Below are positions 11,148 to 23,339 of a DNA stretch of 64,000 bases, one piece after another (the first letter of the stretch is position 1; each line of letters opens with the position of its first letter). A program made the translations under genes and the position numbers. Under the pieces are notes generated by a model. It saw nothing but the letters and a program-made list of their open reading frames with translations. It had not been told where the DNA came from and ran no database searches. This DNA is from Balanoglossus misakiensis (lineage: Eukaryota > Hemichordata), in assembly GCA_040954595.2 (NCBI GenBank), contig CM082577.2, positions 1,922,001-1,986,000 on the forward strand. Direction: 5' to 3'.

Positions 11148-12398
11148 AAGAGTATTCTGACTGGGCAATACTGGTTCTTGTCTACTGCACATCACTGGTT
11201 ATAGTTTAATACAAAATGTGTCAATTTACCTCCTGGAAATTGACTCTGGGTGGTTGCCAAATTATAGCAGTTAATATTCGCGCCAAATTACAGCAGTTAA
11301 TATTCGCAATAAATTTTCGGCGGATATTGGCAGATGTCTGTTACGCAGCCACTTTGCTGCCAGGATTAACCCACACTCTACGAAAACTAGCAGCTGTTCA
11401 ATTAATCCATAACTTCACTGTTTAGCTTACAGCTGCAAGAAACCCAAGTGAAAAATCGGTCAAGTGTTTCTCTTAAGAGACTCTGTATCAAACTGTATTT
11501 GATGTCTCAGGCTGGCTTTTGAACAATTTATCATTTCAAAACGTCAAAACTTTAAAAACGTGTCAGAGGTTTAATAGGTAAATTTAGATATTGTATTTCA
11601 AGATGAGTGTATTGGACGAATAACTTCTAATAATCTTTATCAAGGCTGTCTTCAGAGGGCCAACCCAACTTAAATTAGCCTGTATTTGTTTCATGGCCGA
11701 AAACCTGAAAATGATCTTTCAATACATCCTTAACAGGTGTTTAGAGGTATCATTTGGTGGTGATTGGCCAGTGGCTTCGGACGTTTTAATACCCCGCTAT
11801 ATTTCATACCAGGGGATACAGAGACATCTGTTCTATTTGTACATGTCATCTGTTGGAGATCTTGTAGGAATGTATGATATGCTTTGTTTGTTTTTCTTTG
11901 TCTATGAGTGATTTACAAGGCATCATATATACATGTAGTATTGTCTTTGCAAGGGTTTATGGAATGTCCCCTGGTTGACCTTGTGATGTCCAGGGATATA
12001 CATGGCCTCGCCAACCTTGACTCCGGGCCGACATCGACATTCCGTAATCTGCGGGACATGTGGAAGTGGGATTTACTGTCTGGGGGTGTTCTAAATTTGG
12101 CACTGTGGCCAATATATCATTCTTATAAGGTCTCTCCCTACTTCCAGATCATGTACTTTTGTGTGTTTTGAGGGAAACAGGCGTTGCATGATCTGATTTA
12201 AAAAGAAAAAAGAAATCAACCGTGAAGCACTAAAAGAGTAGAATATTACCTTGTACTCAAATCTGTTTATGCATGTATCATAAATATATATGACAAATCT
12301 TATATGGTTTAATTTTGTGAAACAATTTGAATTTTACCTCGGAAGAAATCAAAAGCCACGATTGAAGTGTTTTTTTTGTTTCTTTTTCTTTAATTCAG

Positions 12399-13328
12399 TG
12401 TTGAGGGAGCTGAGCTGTACAGCTTTGAAGACTTCGAACATTTGCTGTCCCCGAAAGTGGGTCATGAGAAGGCCGCAAACAGACAATTATCCCTGGAGGA
12501 CCCAGAAGAGGATGATGTGTTTGTCAACGGACTCAAGGACACGCCCAGCGACAAGATCATCGCTATGTGCAGCGAGATCTTCCAGGATGAAGACGAGAGC
12601 CTCCAGATATCAGATAGCGGTGTGTGTCCGCCTGCAGATACAAGTGTCAGGGAGAACACGCAGTCTGCCCTTCGGACGAGGAGTCGAAGCAAGGAGAGTG
12701 ATGGCGAGGAACAGCATAGCAACAGAAGTTACAGGAGGAGCGATTCGTGGTCTCCCGGCAATAAGGAGGAGACTGTTGCCGAGGGGAGGCATTCCTCCTC
12801 CGAGGAGGGCAGTGAGGCTCTCTTATTTGACAAGTTCTCGCCCAGGACGCGGATCTTGAAAAACGAACACCTTTTCCGGACGCAGTTTCCGGTTGGGCGA
12901 GGGAGGAACTTCCCTCCGCCGAAAGCCAGTGCCAACATGAGGAAAATGTCAGTACCGGACCGTCCGTACAATACTGCCAATTACAGGAATTACCAAAACG
13001 AGTCACTCACCTCCTCGTACCCATTCATGCCCGCAAACTCCCAGACTGCCAACGACTACAAGTACGACAAGATCATCACCATGTGCTCTGATGTCTTTGG
13101 GATTAGCCCGGATTTCCAGATCAACACTTCCCCTCATCATCATCATCCGTCCAGCAACCAGGGAAGCGTCTCCCGGGGGAACAGTCCCGGAAAGAAGGGA
13201 ATTATCACGAACCCTAAGAGGAAAATGAGCGACAGTGTAGCTGTCGGAGCAAAGACTGTCACTTTTGTGGAGGATTACAATCACACTCAGGAAGATGTTC
13301 GTAACTCGTCGTTTGTTTTAGGAAGACG
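12399..13328 (+). CDS. Second coding exon: disordered region with a duplicated DKII-x-MCS motif
   Basis: This 930-nt exon encodes residues 27-336 and part of 337. The acceptor has a long T-rich tract ending in AATTCAG; the donor is ACG|GTAAGG. It is visibly richer in G and C than the introns, and uses synonymous codons evenly as real coding sequence does. Visible features: an acidic segment at 58-67; a motif SDKIIAMCSEIF (77-88) repeated as YDKIITMCSDVF (249-260); Ser/Arg/Glu-rich linkers at 112-165; a Pro/Lys patch near 199-202; four His at 273-276; and KTVTF at 312-316, which fits the RVxF-type PP1-docking pattern. There is no predicted membrane segment. The protein is probably cytoplasmic or nuclear. 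The family is not recognised, and any scaffold or phosphatase-binding role is inference. Unspliced, the donor itself gives CGG TAA, so intron retention would end the protein at residue 337. Confidence 0.88.
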
Positions 13329-13380
13329 GTAAGGTTATCATTGAAGTGTGTGTAAGAGATGAGTGTGAGTATTCTGAGTA

Positions 13381-13435
13381 TATTAGAAAAGTAAAGCTAC
13401 ATGAGATATTCAACAGTAGTTTTACTTTTCCAATA
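13381..13435 (+). repeat. Hairpin 52 nt after the exon 12399-13328 donor
   Basis: The arms 13381-13400 and 13416-13435 pair over 20 bp with two mismatches, around a 15-nt loop. The core is GAAAAGTAAA against TTTACTTTTC. The right arm runs into the left arm of the larger foldback at 13432. In the pre-mRNA it could fold close to the 5' splice site; an effect on splicing is inference. Confidence 0.55.
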
Positions 13436-13886
13436 CGCCTTTTTCATAAAGAGGGCACCCTTTCCAAGACGACGCGAAAACGAGGCCAGTGGGTCACAGA
13501 GTAGAACGGCATCATCCTGTGTATAGTCGTTATATTTTGGACAGCCATTCGAGCCACATTTTATTGTAAGGTAAGTTTTACACGCAACTTGTATCATACA
13601 CTGTGAAACGGGTTATTGTTCGCAATATCAACAGAGGCAACTTACGCGAGTATTAATTTTTGCATTCTCTTATTCCATTTACTGCATCATTATTTTTATT
13701 TTTTGGGCTCGCATATTTTGCGAAAATTTATTGCTCGCGAAAATAACCCATTTTATAGTACATGTATACAACAAACAAGATGAGTTCGAGCAGTACTCTG
13801 TGGCTCAACTCGCCTCTCGTTTTTGCATCTTGGAGATGAAGCATGTTTTGGTAGCTAGGCACCCTCTTTACGAAAAAAGGTGTATT
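13432..13886. mobile_element. Foldback element with long imperfect inverted repeats
   Basis: The left arm (about 13432-13520) and right arm (about 13775-13886) are inverted copies. Matching blocks, from outside in, are AATACGCCTTTTTCATAAAG against its reverse-complemented partner at 13865-13886; then CCAAGACGACGCGAAAACGA; then CACAGAGTA and CATCATCCTG. The right arm has about 22 extra bases near 13837-13858. A smaller inverted pair lies inside (13610-13749), with ends GGGTTATT and AATAACCC and several TCGCGA-like words. It may be part of the same element or a nested MITE. No coding capacity. Similarity is by eye. Confidence 0.6.
13610..13749. mobile_element. Inner inverted-repeat segment with GGGTTATT/AATAACCC ends
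   Basis: The left end reads GGGTTATTGTTCGC and the right end reads GCGAAAATAACCC, giving short inverted termini about 140 bp apart. Internal TTGCGAAAATTTATTGCTCG-type sequence is typical of AT-rich invertebrate MITEs. It sits at the centre of the larger foldback, so it may be that element's loop, not a separate insertion. Confidence 0.4.
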
Positions 13887-16800
13887 ATATGTCACAGAAT
13901 TCATACATATCTGGACTCCCTTCCCATAGTGATCTAGATTTGCCAGAATTATCATGTCTGATCGGGCAAACATGCAACGTACACTACAGTATTTCCAACA
14001 TTTTTGATCTGCATAGTTTGCACGATCCCCACATCGTATATCAGCCTTTAGTGTGAGCTAGTGTGAATGAAAGTCCACACTCGCCATTCAAACATGTATT
14101 ATTAGATCCCATTTGAAAGATTGAATAATTTACTGGAAGTGACAGTGTTTACAAAAAATACATGGAGATTGAATCTACACATTAACACAAAAAATTGATT
14201 TATGTTTAAACCACTTGTTGTATCAAATAACAAATTATGACAAAATTGATATATTTTGCCAAATTTTACTGCCAAGTCTCATCAGGTGGTGACGTGTACT
14301 AAAATGCCCAGTGCTAAATCACCCATCCCCGTATTGATGCTTGTATATTTGTTTACCGGTTTTTGAAATTTTAATGCAATCTGGTAATGGTTGATCGGCA
14401 AAAGTGCCATGACCTTGACTAATGCACTTCTTGTGCAATGCAAAAATAAAAGGCAGAGGGAAAATTGAGACTAGAGGGTTGTGTAAAAGGTTCATAAATG
14501 CAGCCGGCAGACGGAAAGTTTAATCACAGCCATCAAAATGAAAAACACAGGAAGTAATTGGTTGCTAGCAATCGTCAACAATACCTGGAAAACACCTGAT
14601 GTGTCTCTGTGATCTATCGATCCAACTTCTGCCCTGTTTATTTGCAGGAAATTGAAAGACTGTGTAAACTCTGTCAGATAACGTTTTGCCACAATTGTAC
14701 CCCCTCGCTAATGAACATCCTGCATTATGGACGGTCGGATCTCTATTTTCTGACTTCCGACTGTTTTGCACTCTTAAAAGACTCTGATTTAAATTAAATG
14801 CCTCTCATTACGTTCCCCTTGTGTTTTTTTCAAATTGACTGCAGTCGACTTGACACGTACCAACTCCTGCTGAAACAAACACATTTTGCGGGCGTTTCTG
14901 GGACCGCTTTATTTTCTGACCCTTTTTTCGATGTTTTTTCTCTCGATAAATGTTACCAAAAGCAATCCCCTACAATTATCTACCACATAGAGTTATCAGC
15001 TGCAAGCTTTACGCACACAATACCTTTGCATGCATGAAGTGCAACAATCCAAAGCAATCCCACATTCATACTCGCGCTTTATGTAAAGAATGGTAATCAA
15101 TAATGAATAACATTGAGGTTGGACAGATTTATTGAAACTCAACATCCCCTAAAATGATAATTTAGAATGTATTCAATTGACAACAAAAGAAAGTCTTTCA
15201 AGGAATCCTTTCGTTGTTTGGATAAAGTGTGTGCCTTCATTATACAAATAAAATGAAATTATAATCGTTTGACACGATCGGCCTGATTGAAAAGGTAGAT
15301 GTGCCCGTCGGCTCTTAGTCGTTAGGAATATTGAAATGGAGTAATTGATCTGCAGGAAGTTCACTCAGAGCTGGGAGAGAAAATGAGATTTACGCTCTGC
15401 GTATCAATCAAATATTGAAATTCGGATAGAAAGGTTGTTATTCTCAGGTTATTATAAAGAGTTCGATGCTTGGGTTATGCGTGTGTTTGCGATAATTTTT
15501 CTAGTGAAACACAGCGATGCATCCTTGGAAGGTTTTCACGTAATAGGGATGTTTTAAAAAACCCCAGAAATGATCAGGTACAGTGAAGCTGGGATTTAGA
15601 CATTGCAAACAATCATTAAGTCCTCATTTGTATTTAGCCCTCTCATCTGAGTCTTACCTCTAAATGTGCTTTGGCGGTTATTAGACGTCGCCTGAGATAG
15701 TTCATGTTTTCACATATTGGCCAAGTCAGCTTTGATTGGATCCACAGACATAAAGCAAAACAAAATTCAGAGTGGACCCTGCAGAGTTGGGTTTGTATAA
15801 TCTTGTGTGATTAGCTCCATTCCCCCTCCCCCTTTCTAGTGGCGTCCCTCGATCAAGCCCGGTGCTGGTCTATGGAGGTGATCGGTGCAGCCGTTACCAT
15901 GGGGATCAATAAGCTGGCTTGTACACTGTATGTTCAGACTTGGCTTATCTGTTTGTGGAGATGGTACGGAGGATGAATAATTGATGGCACGAAATCCGCC
16001 TGATCTGGGTTAGTGTGTGTCTAATGGTACCTGCCATTGCATACGCCTGAAGACGATTATATATAATAACTTGTGATGGTCGTTGCCAGACAGCTGAAAG
16101 TGAAATGTAAACTCCAGGCACGCTAGTAACTGTGCTCCAGTTTAATGAACATCACATCAGGAAGTTTTGTGATAATGTGAGGAATTGAAATTTCTTATAT
16201 TTAATTTCTGCCTTGAAAGTTTTCAGTTTTTGTGATGAGATGATTGGCCTGGATTTTACCATACAGGATGGCTGGCTGCAAACCACTATGCACTCACTAC
16301 AGCCACTGTTAGTCCCGACACAATGACAATTCAGACTTGTATATTGGGTTAATGCTGAAGTACACAATAGTCTTGGAACAGGGACAGTTTCTTGCCATTG
16401 CATCAACTATGGCAAATCCAACTGAACAATCGTTTTTAAAAAACAAGAATTTTCCTTCAAATTCTAAGTCTTACCACAAAGAGTGCAAATCCCTCAATCT
16501 GAACTTTGCATGAAAACGGGTATAAAAACTTCCTATTGTGAAAACCCCTCCTGGAATGAACAAAGCTGGACAGTAAAAGATTAGTGGCGGTGTCGGATAA
16601 TTGAAGGAATCTCGTTATTCACTCAGTTCATAGGATCAACGTCTGCCTTGGAGCTGTTTGTGGATTAAACATTGACAATAAGACAAGACAAAACAAAACA
16701 AAACCCTGGCCACTTCATTGCATGTCTCTGTTGTTGATTATATTTGCCACTGTCAGAACAATTGGCATTGTTCTTAGAGCATTATCAGAGTTTGTTGGTC

Positions 16801-17815
16801 TGTTGTCTTGGTAAATGTACAGTTATGCACAATCCTCTGTTGTGTTCATACAAGATTTTAACTGTGCCAATTAATCTATGCTTAGAGGGGTTAGTTTAGT
16901 TAATTAACAAGTGGTGTTGTTTTTACCAGTTAACCAATTCACATTCAGTTATTTGCAATTATTATCTGGGGAAACAAAGAAACAGCTGAGACAAATAAAT
17001 GAAAGAGGATACAGTATTACAGATACATGTATTTATCTTAAAGTTTATATGGTCTTAGTAAATCAGAATGAGCAGGTCTCTGTGCCTTGCCAACCTGTTC
17101 GCCCTATTTCCTAGGATATTTTTTGTGGCATCGGTCAGTTTTGTACCCTGAATTCCTGCGAAAACTGCAGTGTGACTCATACTTTGTACACTCTGAGGTT
17201 TGTGCATTCGGTTGGAACTTTTGATTCCACTGAAAGAAAAAAAATGGTGTCAGATTCAACCCACAGCTTTGAAACCAGGTAATTGACCGCTGACAGGTAA
17301 CAACATAGGTTGTATAAGAATTAACCAGGTATTCGGACTAAATGGGTTGGAAGGTCACAAAGTCAGTGTGCCTTATACGCCCAAACACCGTGTTAGACAA
17401 TGGCAGCTGAGTATCTCACACAGGGGGGATACATGATATCTCTCGGTAAAGTGGAAAATTATTAGAAAATTAGCTGAGCAACCAAGATACTATAACTTTG
17501 CCTGGCAACTGAAGGCTCCTTTGTGGTGGTCAGGCCGGCTGTTTGTTATATTGTACAGTTACATGTAGGTCTCAGTTGAAGTCTGAAGAAATTAGAATGA
17601 TTTGGGGGGGGGGTGTAATTGTATGTGTAGTTTTTCCAACATTGGGCCAGTTTTTGCATTTCGCGCGTGGATGCCAAAAAGAGGAAGCTTGGATTGGGTC
17701 ACAGTTTTTATCAGGCCGTTGTGATAATGACAAACGATTAGGCAGAGTGGTATTTTTATCATTGGACGATAATTATCACAAAACGTGATCATCAGGTGAT
17801 GAATACAACTGAATC

Positions 17816-17840
17816 TGACCAGCTTGCAACAAGCTGGTCA
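17816..17840 (+). repeat. Perfect 11-bp hairpin with 3-nt loop
   Basis: TGACCAGCTTG at 17816-17826 is the exact reverse complement of CAAGCTGGTCA at 17830-17840. No run of T follows, and nothing nearby suggests an RNA gene. Confidence 0.6.
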
Positions 17841-18201
17841 CCAGATCACTTCACATGGATGAAGTTTTCATAACACATGCAGTGTTTTCTAGGTTTGTCC
17901 ACTTTATGGGAAGCATGCCATAGTTTACTGCTGACGGTGTACTTTTTCGCAGATTGAAAAACTGTCCGCCTTGAATTCAAGCTGAATTCCTGTCTGGGAA
18001 ATATAAATGTTTATGAAGCCCATTACATTAGTTTATTTCAGTAGTAAATAGTTAGTTTGAGAATGATAAAACTTTATGGCAGAAAATGGAGTAGACCTTC
18101 AATAAAAACAAAAACCGTATGTTTGTGTAACCCTGTTTCAGTAAATTATTTGGCATTTCATTAAAAAAATTAAATAGGAGCTTGTGTGATGTCGCATCAA
18201 G

Positions 18202-18215
18202 TGCCCCCTCTAGTG
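18202..18215 (-). promoter_or_regulatory. CTCF-like core motif
   Basis: The plus strand reads GCCCCCTCTAGTGG; the minus strand is CCACTAGAGGGGGC, close to the vertebrate CTCF core. Related words at 41608 and 43057 have the same orientation. CTCF is widely conserved in bilaterians, but such words also occur inside invertebrate repeats, so occupancy is unproven. Confidence 0.3.
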
Positions 18216-19017
18216 GTGACGTGCAAAACATTCGTCAAATTCAATGTTAACGTCCCTATTAAGCCTGAACACCTGTATCGCCCGATTTCAGAGACGTAAC
18301 CTTTAGTAGATGATTGTCTGTAATATTTGCTCATTGTTTTGGTCGTACCTGTCGCGAGCAGTAAGCAGTTCACGGAAGAAACAAAAAGGAGGTCAGATTT
18401 CTGCCGATTTGGAGATATTCAACTTTGACCCTGTTTTGTAAGTGGTGAGAGGGTCGTGCACTGATAAAAACTAAGACAATGTTTCTACTGTCATTTCAGT
18501 CAGGTACTTGCAGTAGGTTTGTTTTCGCAGGCTACCCTTAACTTTTATGACGTGTGTACATTTTGTACGTAGTACTCGTGAGGATCGAGTGGTCAGTCTG
18601 TTTCGTTTCAACGCCTTTATGCAGTCCTGTATATGTCAGTGAAGTATACCCCAACATACATATAATGAGGATAATCATCAGTATATGGATCTGAAATAAA
18701 GCAGCTGGCGGGATTATTGTTATGTTTGGAAGGATGGCAGGGTTTTTATTCGGGAAATAAAATGAAAATTGTTATACCCCACAGTAATTAGCAGGTTATG
18801 TACTGATGTTTGATGTTCATTGCAGACGCCTTGTCATGTGGCTATAATGCTAACGTCAGCAATGGTTGAGAATATGTGCAGACTGCTTTTCCATGATAGG
18901 CAAGTATCGGTGTTCATGTCTGCAGCTGCGTTTGACGCACGAGCGAGCGATATCACTCACTGGGTATTGGCATGCCCCTATCGGCAGATAAAATACCTCA
19001 GCCTCAGTACCATCGCC

Positions 19018-19100
19018 ATGGCAGCGGCCAGGAAGAGATTTAATGGGGCTGTTCGGCGGGATCAGACAAGAGATAGCAACTGTAGCAAGGGGTTGCTAAG
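19018..19100 (+). CDS. Candidate alternative first exon A
   Basis: The ATG at 19018 has an excellent context (CATCGCCATGG). It opens 27 codons plus two bases, starting MAAARKRFNGAVRRDQTRDS, a very basic peptide, and ends at CTAAG|GTAAAC. Its two leftover bases are AG, which would join the exon at 42020 in the correct frame (AG + T = Ser). The frame is also open upstream to 18820, with several other ATGs. The match in phase has a one-in-three chance of being accidental. No promoter element is clear. Treat as a hypothesis. Confidence 0.22.
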
Positions 19101-20105
19101 GTAAACTAACAACACGGTCGTCAAGGTGATGACACCGTTGGGCCGTTCGGAGTGTTGACACTGCTTAGAGTTATGGCGTAAATCGTCACAGTAGCTGTTC
19201 GTTCGCGGGTCAGGGTTTGTTGTGAGTACGGTGAGAAGAGACGCGATCTTCAAATTTAAGTAGGAGTGCACGTTTCGATTCTACCGTTGAACTCTCATCC
19301 ACGATCAATGGTGTTTGTTAATTTGCAACGTCAATGGTGAAGACTCTCTAGTGGTTGCCCAGCGATGGATCTCCTTGTATGCCCTATTGTCCAGAAGTAA
19401 TGGCGTGAACTAGCCTTACTTGGTTCTCTATCTAAATCTGGTTCTTTTATCTTTGGCGCTTCACAGTATGTGCATGTGTGGCTGGCTGTACCTTGTCTGC
19501 TTGCCCTCCCCAACAACAGACAAATCTACAGAAATGGTCGATTTTACGCCCAAGCAAACATTCTGTTGCTGCTGTATTCAGCTATGTCATATTATTTTTT
19601 GCCGTTTTAGGAAATGATAACCAAGGCAACCTGTTCTACCATTCAGATTTTGGCCTCAGCACATTGAACTGTGTTCTACCAGAGTTTATGAGGCTTTGTT
19701 AATTTTGCGGAGGATGAGCAACTTGTTTTTGTGTTTTAATTGTAATCTTTCCACTGTATAAAAACTTGAAAGAGAGAGAGTAAAAGAGACACAACACAAT
19801 ATCATAGAAACAAAAGTGGCCCCAATATGTTCTTGAGGAAAACTAGTGAATGTATCTGATGATAAGCCATGGAGATGTGTGTATCTGTAGCTCATCAACT
19901 GGGATCAGTGAAACGAATGAAGAAAAATCTGATCCCTTTGATCGCCACTTTTCAATCGTAGGAGGTTATTAATTTTATATGTTCATTTATAATAAATTTT
20001 ATTTGCCTATTTTGACCATTTGATGATGTGGGTAAGTGTGAAATGTAATGCAACTGTAGTTTGATAGGGTAACATAATACAAATGTAGTCTACGACTGGT
20101 AGTAA

Positions 20106-20139
20106 ATGAGTGATTCCAGCCAATGAGTGATTCCAGCCA
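20106..20139 (+). repeat. 17-bp tandem duplication
   Basis: The unit ATGAGTGATTCCAGCCA occurs twice in direct succession with no mismatch. It is a simple local duplication with no evident function. Confidence 0.9.
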
Positions 20140-22539
20140 AACTCCAAATCACTGTCTATTCTTGCGTGTTGAAATTTGAAATTTTGATTAAAAGATCTCC
20201 TGCATTGATACCATGAAATAGCTGGGGAAGTTGATTGAACACAAGGGAAGTTAATTACGTTCACAGTGCTGCTCATTCGTGAATACACAATCGGGCATCT
20301 GATCAGCAAATGATCATTTTGTGTGACTTATTTCGAGCAGATGCGTGTTAATTCAGGTTCATCTGTTGGAATTAATTCTGAAGTTAATTTCAAATTTTAA
20401 ACGTGCCTTAGTGGAATTTCAAGCTTCACGGAGCTCAGACATCGCGAGAAGAGAGATTTCTAATATCTAGGTAAATTCGGACACAGTCGAAATGTGCAAA
20501 TAGGTCATCCCTGACCTGTGGGTACGATTTGATCAAATGCAATTCTGTATTACTCCTAGACTGGAGCAATGGCTGACAGAGTTTTATGTATTAAACTTTA
20601 AAGGCACAATAGATGGAAGTTTTGATATCATTTCAGTGGAACCAGTGAGTCAGAGAAAGGAAGGATGTACCAAATGGAAATGTGTATCTATTTGTCATTT
20701 GACATGCATCACATGAAAATAAATCAGATTTTTACACATGGTGTGTGGTTATATAAATATAGAAGCCATCCACGTACAAGAAACCTGTTTGTCCAGCCCC
20801 CTGTAGAAACCTTATTTGTGGTCTAGACAGACAACATACATATGCATGTCACACTGCTCGAGTGTTGCCTTGTGAGGGCGCACTCACACTGGTTGGGTGT
20901 GTTGCATTTCGAGTGGACTTCATGTCTTCAAATTTGTACAAATATAAATGACCTTTTACCACCTGTATCCAAAAATGATTTAAGTAGTCTGAATTTGGCG
21001 TGTATTGTTTGAGTCATTCGTCCCAGACGTAACTTCACTCGGCAGAAAATCGATGTCGCATCAGACACAACAATGAATATAGCGTCCAACGTACTTGGCA
21101 ACATTACTATGCAAATGGCCAGCTTGTCAGCCAGAGAGCTCTCAGTAGTGGCGATTGACTTGTACGCTGTCTGAAGTAGGCCATTCGACTGCCTCCAAGA
21201 ATGTAAATAATTGTACATACAGAGTCTGAAGTTGCAGATCAGAAAAAAAACGCTTTTATTTTTGTGGCGTATTCTCATTTTTTTACTTCATATTCATGAT
21301 TGTATTTTCTAATGAAAATCAGATGATATCAATGCATTTACTGAGCATTGTATTGAAATGAAACAGCCAGCTGGGGCTGCAAGCTTTAGTTTGAACAGAA
21401 TAGATGATATGGGTAGCTATACCCAAAAATGGCCGCCTCTGTGCAAGTACATGTACTTAAAAGAAAAAACATCTAGTTGGACATGGAGTAAATATGAGAG
21501 CAAAAAAAAGAGTGGATGTTCAGAGAAAACTGTAAACAAAGGTTTGTGTGTATTAAGGGGTAGAGGGCGGTATCTGAATATTGGATAGCTGAGACAAGCA
21601 TTTGCCACAAAAGTGTACATGAACTAAAAAAAAAAATTTAGATTTCCTTTCTGGAGCTTTGCTGTATTGAATTCACATGACCCCAGATCTACAGAAAGTG
21701 GGTTAAGTTTTTGTCAAGTACTCAAGGCAATGAAGAGGGGTACTTTATAGAACACTGACGCACTCATTTCTAGTTGTTCGCAGTTCAGCCTTTTTCCGTA
21801 TCAGCATATGCTGTTAACGCTCGTACCCCCATCAAAGGAGTGGCTTAGGGAAAGGAAAATATCTAGTTTTTGGCACAAGCCTGGGGAATGTGGTTGATAA
21901 TTGCACTTGAATCTTTTTTTCATGGACACTTCAGTGAATACCATGAAGCGAGTGTTGAATTTACGTACAGTGTAGCTGGTATCTCAGTGCAAGGCAAGAG
22001 TGTGTGTATATTTATAAATAGTTGTGAAATATATCAGTAAGTTGTCTTAATAAAGTTTTCGTTGTCAACTACTACAGTAACTGCAAGTGAAACTTGCCAA
22101 CTTGGGAGACTTCATACATGTAGATACTTCCTGATAAAAATGTTTCCATTTGTAGCAGTGGAACAGCTGGTAATTTTAGGAGTTCCCTTGGGTGAAGTAC
22201 TGTCTTTGGGCCGAAGTATAAACCTGGATTTCCGGTGAAAATGGTGGTATCTGACGTCCGCAAACTTGGCCTGTGTTCCCCTGTCAGTGATTTTAACTTA
22301 ACGAATGTGGCTAAGACAATAAGAGCGCTCTCGTAATAAAATTACGGGGATACTTGCCCTCTCAGCTGAATTTTGTACATTCATGATGTTGGCAAATGAT
22401 TGAAATGATTTTGAGAAAGAATTTCATTATACTCTCTGTATTAGATAACTTCGGCGAATTTTCAAAGTTATAAAATTAATCTTATAATACTGTCTTTGAT
22501 GAATATGTGCCATCATGATATTGCGCGTGGTTTCAGCTC

Positions 22540-22640
22540 AGATGTAGGTCAACCTGACCATAAGTTCAAACCCCAGCGTGGCGGTGGTGATATGTCCTTG
22601 AGCATTAAAGACCCCTCCTGAGCAGGAGTGATGCTTGATA
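22540..22640 (+). repeat. Possible tRNA-derived SINE remnant
   Basis: The segment contains GTTCAAACCCCAG, like a tRNA B box, and then TATGTCCTTGAGCATTAAAG, which resembles the tail of many deuterostome and lophotrochozoan SINEs. It ends in ACCCCTCCTGAGCAGGAG (22611-22628), a small hairpin shared with 46821-46838. No clear A box or poly(A)/simple-repeat tail is visible. The assignment is weak. Confidence 0.3.
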
Positions 22641-23339
22641 GGAATCTGGCTTTATATGGATGATTTACACCTGTTGCAGTCACCATATTCTCCGGAGAGA
22701 ATGATTCCGGGGGGAAAACAAGCTCCTTTTAATGGAACAAAGTCACCTTGTCCCCATTGGTTGCTGACCGTGAGAGGTACTTGGCAATACCCTCTCTCTA
22801 ACAGAGTAGTTTGGTCCACTAGCTTTTTAGGAGGCGACGTATTACATTATATCAAGCACAACCCTTTCACCCCCCTCTTTGGCAAAGTGCACCACTCCCC
22901 CGTACGAAATCCAATAGATTTCTTCTGCATTCCGATTTGGACGGTTACGCAGATCGCTATCAGTGTAGATGGTTTCCATTTGTGATGCGCCCACCACTTA
23001 AGTCTTGTTCGATTCTGACATTATACCGCAACATGAGTAGATAATTATCCCCATGTCGATTTGAAAAGTGAACGCTAATACCGGGGACATGCAGCTTGAT
23101 TTATCTGTTGATTCTGATTCGATTCCGAGCGGGGGATTTTGCGCTGAACTATTATAGCGCGAAGCTCCACCCCTTGGAATCAAACCCACCTACATACATT
23201 TGTACAACTCGTAAATACCCGATTTATGTGCAAATAAATTGTCAATTGAAGGGGGCGGAGCAACTCCCATTCCCTCTTCCCACTGCTTCCCTGACACTGG
23301 AAAGAGAAAAATCAATAATTCCAGACAGATGGATGTCAG

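Larger units (their letters stand above)
378..12398 (+). other. Intron 1 (about 12.0 kb)
   Basis: This interval runs from donor GTATTT to a very strong acceptor, a T-rich tract ending in AATTCAG at 12398. It holds a dispersed repeat (419-493), a TTAA-type miniature transposon (495-807), a hairpin (3232-3276), a solo fragment (5596-5620) of the inverted-repeat family found at 11009-11147, and the TGTAC pentanucleotide array (10061-10223). A minus-strand reading frame of 181 codons at 3974-4519 shows no recognisable domain and is probably chance. The rest, including 810-3200, 5650-10000 and 11150-12390, is AT-rich and shows me nothing beyond short low-complexity runs and chance reading frames. 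Confidence 0.6.

Noticed and set aside
12290-12859. 189-codon plus-strand frame and several minus-strand frames overlapping the large exon
   Set aside because: They are shadows of the true frame. Only the frame ending at the GTAAGG donor joins other exons in phase and has sensible composition.
18826-19100. Internal exon between a TTGCAG acceptor and the CTAAG|GTAAAC donor
   Set aside because: Entering in phase 2, as required after exon 12399-13328, gives a stop within eight codons. Only a first-exon interpretation from the ATG at 19018 remains possible.
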